Source: Gammaproteobacteria bacterium RIFOXYD12_FULL_61_37
Lineage (GTDB): Bacteria > Pseudomonadota > Gammaproteobacteria > Chromatiales > Chromatiaceae
Direction: 5' to 3'
Assembly (NCBI GenBank): GCA_001801995.1
Contig: MGZB01000019.1
Span: 1-45,695, forward strand
Length of the DNA: 45,695 bases
Part shown: positions 42,935 through 45,695 of the stretch, in pieces
Numbering within the stretch: position 1 is the first letter of the stretch
How the letters are laid out: each line of letters begins with the position of its first letter
Position numbers and translations under genes: made by a program
Notes under the pieces: model-generated
What the model saw: only the letters and a program-made list of their open reading frames with translations
What the model was told of the DNA's origin: nothing
The model's database searches: none

Positions 42935-45520
42935 GTGAAGTCTTCTGCCCATCCCTTGTTCGCTATTTTCCCTTTCCTCCAATGGTGGCCCTCGGTCACC
43001 CGCCGCACCACCAAGGACGATCTGATTGCCGGTATCACCGGGGCGCTGATCGTTCTACCGCAGGGTGTGGCCTTCGCCACCATCGCCGGTCTGCCGCCCC
43101 AATACGGCCTCTACGCCGCCATGATGCCGGCGGTGATCGCGGCCCTGTTCGGGTCGAGCTGGCACCTGGTCTCAGGGCCGACGACGGCGATCTCCATCGC
43201 CATCTTCGCCGCCCTCTCGCACCAGGCCGATCCCGGTTCGCCCCAGTACATCCAGATGGTGCTGACCCTGACCTTCCTCGTGGGCCTCTTCCAGCTCGCG
43301 CTGGGCATGGCCCGCATGGGCGCCCTGGTGAATTACATCTCCCACACGGTGGTCATCGGCTTCACGGCCGGGGCGGCCATTCTGATCGCGGCCAGCCAGG
43401 CGCGCAGTTTCTTTGGCATCGATATCCCGCGCGGCACACCCTTCTACGAGATCATCCACCAGCTCTTCGTCCAGTTCGCGGACATCAATCCCTGGGTGTT
43501 GTCCGTCAGCCTGGTGACGCTGATCACGGGCATAGCCACCAAGCAGGTCTCCAAGCGCATTCCCTATATGATCGTGGCGATGCTCGTTGGCAGCCTCTTT
43601 GCCGAGGCGCTCAATCTCTGGCAGGGACAGGCGCTGACTGGCATCAAGACCGTCGGCGCCTTACCGGCCGGGCTGCCGCCCCTGTCCGCCCCCGACTTTT
43701 CGCTGGAGACCCTGCGCCATACCCTGGGACCGGCCCTGGTCATCACCCTGCTGGCACTCACCGAGGCGGTATCCATCGCCCGTGCCATCGCCGTTCGTTC
43801 CGAGCAGCGCATCGACGGCAACCAGGAGTTCATCGGCCAGGGGCTGTCCAATATCGTCGGCAGCTTCTTTTCGGCCTATGCCTCCTCCGGTTCCTTCAAC
43901 CGCAGCGGCGTCAACTACGAGGCGGGCGCCCGGACCCCGCTCGCCTCGGTGTTCGCCTCCATCGCGCTGGTGATCGTGCTGCTGGCCGTGGCTCCGCTGG
44001 CGGCCTATCTGCCCAACGCGGCCATGGCGGGCATCCTGTTCCTGGTGGCCTGGGGCCTGATCGATTTCCACCACATCTCCCACATCTGGCACAGCAGCAA
44101 GACCGAGACCGCGATCCTGGCCGTGACGCTGGCCGGCACCCTGTTCAACCTGGAAGTGGGCATCTTTGTCGGGATCTTTCTGTCCCTGGTGATCTTCCTC
44201 TACCACAGCTCGAAACCGGAACTCATCCCGGTGGTGCCTGCGCCGGAGGAAGGTGCCTACCACTTCGTGCGCGCCAAGAACCGCCCCGAATGCCCTCAGC
44301 TCAAGATCCTCCGGGTCAACGGTCCCCTCTATTTCGGGGCTGCCAGCCATATGCAGCAGGCCCTGCAAGCGATCGACGAGGAGAATCCCCAGCAGCGGTC
44401 GGTGCTGATTGTGGCCTCGGGCTTGACTTACATCGACATCGCCGGGGGCGAGATGCTGGGGCAGGAGGCCCGCCGCAGGCGGCGGCTGGGCGGCGGGCTC
44501 TATTTCTACCGCCTGTCCGATTCCGTCTACCATTTTCTGCGCCAGGGCGGTTACACCGACGACATCGGGGTGGGCGGCTTCTTCCCGGTGATGACCCATG
44601 TCACCGGGGCGCTCTACTGGACCCTGGACCCCGACATCTGCCGCACCTGCACCAAACGCATCTTCACGGAATGCCAGGGCGGCGTCCTGCCCGACGGGGT
44701 GCGCCGTCTGCGCCTGATGCTGGCCACCGACGGCAGCGAGTTCAGCCACGCCCCGGAGGAGATCGCCGTGGATCTGGCCAAGGGCTTCGGCGTCACCCTC
44801 GACATCATGACCAGCGTGGGTTCGGCCACGGACGAGGTCACCGCCCGGGTGCGCCTCAACAATGCGCAACGCCAGGCATTCGTCGCTGGCGTGGGCTGCG
44901 AAACGATCATTCGCTACGGCTCCGATCCCGTCGCGGAGATCGTCGCCGCCGCCCAGGCGGCGGATGCCCAGATCCTCGTCATCGGCCGCCGGCCAGCGCC
45001 GCCGGGAATCAAGGACCGGCTGCTCGGCAATTTCGCCCAACGGCTCATCATTGAGGCCCCCTGCCATGTGCTGGTGGCCAACTGGCAGGCCAATCCCCCG
45101 AGAAAGCGGATTCTGATCGCCAGCGACGGCTCGCGGATCAGCGATACCGCCATCGACATCACGGCCAACATCGCCAGGGTCCTGGGCCTGCCGGTCACGG
45201 TGCTCGCCGCCGCGCCGCCGGGGAGCGACACCGCAGCGGCCCAGTCCGACATCGACCGGAAGCTCAACCTGCTCCGGGTCGAAGGCGTCGAATGCGAAGG
45301 CCGGCTGGCCGAAAGGGCGCCCGATTGCGCCATCATCGAAGTGGCCCATGAACGGGGCGCCGACCTCGTCGTCATCGGTAACGACCAACGCACCGGACTC
45401 GCCCGCACCCTCGCAGGCGCCACCACCGACATCGTCGCCGGCGGCCTCGACTGCGCCGTGCTGGTGGTAAAGCAATCCAAGCCGGAGAAATTGCCGGGGG
45501 GCGGGCGGGATCGGGGGTGA
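42935..45520 (+). CDS. SulP anion transporter fused to STAS and two Usp domains
   Basis: An 861-residue inner-membrane transporter. SulP part (about residues 20-425): ADLIAG-type start (KDDLIAGITGALIVLPQGVA), about 12-14 helices, signature SGPTTAISIAI and ASSGSFNRSGVNYEAG. STAS domain (about 445-560; LRVNGPLYFGAASHM). A Cys-bearing linker follows (CRTCTKRIFTEC, cysteines near 568, 571 and 578). Two Usp domains (about 590-715 and 725-850; loops GRRPAPPGIKDRLLG and GNDQRTGLARTLAG). Solute could be sulfate, bicarbonate or another oxyanion. GTG start at 42935 with a weak ribosome site. In an autotroph, bicarbonate or sulfur-anion transport is plausible but not shown. Confidence 0.92.
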   Translation: MKSSAHPLFAIFPFLQWWPSVTRRTTKDDLIAGITGALIVLPQGVAFATIAGLPPQYGLYAAMMPAVIAALFGSSWHLVSGPTTAISIAIFAALSHQADPGSPQYIQMVLTLTFLVGLFQLALGMARMGALVNYISHTVVIGFTAGAAILIAASQARSFFGIDIPRGTPFYEIIHQLFVQFADINPWVLSVSLVTLITGIATKQVSKRIPYMIVAMLVGSLFAEALNLWQGQALTGIKTVGALPAGLPPLSAPDFSLETLRHTLGPALVITLLALTEAVSIARAIAVRSEQRIDGNQEFIGQGLSNIVGSFFSAYASSGSFNRSGVNYEAGARTPLASVFASIALVIVLLAVAPLAAYLPNAAMAGILFLVAWGLIDFHHISHIWHSSKTETAILAVTLAGTLFNLEVGIFVGIFLSLVIFLYHSSKPELIPVVPAPEEGAYHFVRAKNRPECPQLKILRVNGPLYFGAASHMQQALQAIDEENPQQRSVLIVASGLTYIDIAGGEMLGQEARRRRRLGGGLYFYRLSDSVYHFLRQGGYTDDIGVGGFFPVMTHVTGALYWTLDPDICRTCTKRIFTECQGGVLPDGVRRLRLMLATDGSEFSHAPEEIAVDLAKGFGVTLDIMTSVGSATDEVTARVRLNNAQRQAFVAGVGCETIIRYGSDPVAEIVAAAQAADAQILVIGRRPAPPGIKDRLLGNFAQRLIIEAPCHVLVANWQANPPRKRILIASDGSRISDTAIDITANIARVLGLPVTVLAAAPPGSDTAAAQSDIDRKLNLLRVEGVECEGRLAERAPDCAIIEVAHERGADLVVIGNDQRTGLARTLAGATTDIVAGGLDCAVLVVKQSKPEKLPGGGRDRG

Positions 45521-45558
45521 AGGGCGCGGCCATGACCAGGCCGAGTGCATTGATCGGG

Positions 45559-45625
45559 GTAACTATTCAGCTCGATTCGGAAATTGCTCCCTCCCCCTTC
45601 CAGGGGGAGGGAGCTGAATAATTAG
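45559..45625. repeat. Intergenic palindromic repeat, copy B
   Basis: Same unit as 3665-3741: TATTCAGCTC (45564-45573) and GAGCTGAATA (45611-45620) as outer arms, an inner hairpin CTCCCTCCCC with GGGGGAGGGAG (45588-45614), and the shared flank ATTCGGAAATTGC. It may serve as terminator for the SulP gene. The last 70 bases of the window show no gene. Confidence 0.85.
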
Positions 45626-45695
45626 TGCGCCAGCATAAGCTGGCAGATCGTAGTTGATGAAAGTTCAATACAGAGAAGAAATGGCGAATCACTCT

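Overview
The window looks like a stretch of a GC-rich gammaproteobacterial chromosome from an autotrophic, nitrogen-fixing organism, most plausibly a purple sulfur or sulfur-oxidising bacterium (Chromatiales-like). The reasons are a NifL-NifA pair whose NifA lacks an interdomain Cys motif, a short class I phosphoribulokinase (Calvin cycle), a TauE/SafE exporter next to Usp and SulP genes, a TorF-type porin, GreB, MltF and SrkA. The exact genus cannot be read from this sequence.

Layout: 117-3657 holds a small AtpZ/AtpI-like membrane protein and nifLA. 3853-7367 has a TPMT-like methyltransferase divergent from trpB2-greB, then a Crp/Fnr regulator. 7375-10085 (minus) is a GT39-type membrane glycosyltransferase coupled to a fused SpmA-SpmB protein. 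10245-12778 has a NlpC/P60 lipoprotein, a secreted thermonuclease, a small lipoprotein and a DUF6629-like membrane protein. A MITE-like repeat with four 66-bp tandem units (12877-13302) precedes srkA. Then come a degenerate GAF-GGDEF protein, two tandem BA14K-like secreted paralogues, an LTA-synthase-like sulfatase, a Cys-rich exported protein, an orphan HupK-like protein and a GGDEF protein with a periplasmic c-type heme motif.

22674-29950 is the accessory zone. First comes what looks like a lone integron gene cassette (22674-24155). It carries a two-TM beta-rich protein that resembles CBASS Cap15 effectors in layout, and an SDR-fold protein that has lost its catalytic Tyr and its glycine motif. 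After it come a 23-bp perfect inverted repeat, a hybrid histidine kinase, an hsdM pseudogene coupled to an AAA_14/DUF4143 ATPase, a three-gene toxin-antitoxin operon and a scrap of coding sequence beside tRNA-Ser(CGA).

30094-35737 is core-like: tRNA-Ser, mltF, prk, a TorF porin followed by a three-way-junction terminator structure, and a polysaccharide flippase. A second MITE copy with a 5-bp target duplication (35739-35903) abuts a two-component operon (sensor kinase and NtrC-type regulator) with a VapBC-like pair nested between kinase and regulator. 39661-45520 is a tightly coupled operon of four small or unknown proteins, TauE/SafE and tandem-Usp genes, followed by a SulP-STAS-Usp-Usp fusion. 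The window is bracketed by two copies (3665, 45559) of a roughly 70-bp palindromic intergenic repeat.

Best candidate for something undescribed: the two-gene integron cassette at 22674-24155, a possible mobile membrane-effector/nucleotide-sensor module.
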